Shown here: one piece after another, positions 7,103-7,193 of the stretch
How the letters are laid out: every line of letters starts with the position of its first letter
How positions within the stretch are numbered: the first letter of the stretch is position 1
The notes under the pieces: generated by a model
What the model was told of the DNA's origin: nothing
The model's input: only the letters and a program-made list of their open reading frames with translations
The model's database searches: none
From: a bacterium
GTDB lineage: Bacteria; Thermosulfidibacterota; Thermosulfidibacteria; Thermosulfidibacterales; JALWSI01
Length of the DNA: 7,193 nt
NCBI GenBank assembly: GCA_027080315.1
Contig: JALWSI010000031.1
Location: forward strand, 1 to 7,193
Direction of reading: 5' to 3'
Program-made: the position numbers and the translations under genes

Positions 7103-7193
7103 TGAGAAGGGTCGTTAGAGAGATAGAGATAGCCGATAGCGTCACCTGGTTGAACCTCTTTGGAGCCAGAGAAGAGCGCCTGCACCGCATGGA
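7102..7193 (+). CDS. Probable PhoH-family ATPase, N-terminal fragment (3' cut by window end)
   Basis: The ATG shares its A with the rph stop (TGATG), a classic coupling arrangement. The 30 complete codons read without a stop to the window edge. The segment SVTWLNLFGAREERLHRME resembles the N-terminal LFG-x-x-(D/E)-x-x-L-x-x-(L/M)E pattern of PhoH/YbeZ-type proteins, which are cytoplasmic P-loop ATPases linked to RNA metabolism. The Walker motifs would lie beyond the window, so the family call rests on a short N-terminal match. No close ribosome binding site is seen: an AGGAGAAGG at 7074-7082 is too far upstream for ordinary spacing, so re-initiation after rph is likely. Confidence 0.6.
   Translation, partial: MRRVVREIEIADSVTWLNLFGAREERLHRM

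Overview
The window looks like a bacterial chromosome segment in which one large accessory surface-protein gene abuts a run of housekeeping genes. Arginine is written mostly as AGA/AGG, and tRNA m5U54 formation is by the folate/FAD enzyme TrmFO rather than TrmA. That combination fits a thermophile-like or deep-branching bacterium, or a member of the old deltaproteobacterial assemblage, better than an enteric gammaproteobacterium. The species cannot be named from this sequence.

Left half (1-3895, + strand): the 3' part of a gene for a very large extracytoplasmic protein, open at the left edge of the window. The visible 1296+ residues read, in order: a DUF7948-like lead-in, seven SBBP-type beta-propeller repeats (three of them degenerate), then InlB-B-like repeat / DUF11 / InlB-B-like repeat / DUF11 / InlB-B-like repeat, a fibronectin-III-like domain and a second Fn3-like C-terminal domain. 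It is rich in Asn, Thr, Ser and Gly, has many paired cysteines and NxS/T sites, and ends without a recognisable wall-sorting signal.

Middle (3896-4140): a strong intrinsic terminator for the surface gene, shaped so that it could also stop transcription from the other side. Next comes a tRNA-Ser(UGA) gene on the minus strand with encoded CCA and a very good sigma70-type promoter (TTGACT-N16-TATGAT) just upstream. The short divergent region also carries the ribosome binding site and perhaps a weak promoter for trmFO.

Right half (4141-7193, + strand): trmFO (tRNA m5U54 methyltransferase), accD (acetyl-CoA carboxylase carboxyltransferase beta subunit, TTG start), rph (RNase PH) overlapping accD by 14 nt, and the first 30 codons of a probable PhoH-family ATPase whose ATG overlaps the rph stop by one base. 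The last three are packed like an operon. trmFO, rph and the tRNA gene share a tRNA-maturation theme, while accD belongs to fatty-acid synthesis. I found no CRISPR array, transposase, or convincing new defence or biosynthetic system. The most unusual object is the modular surface protein.
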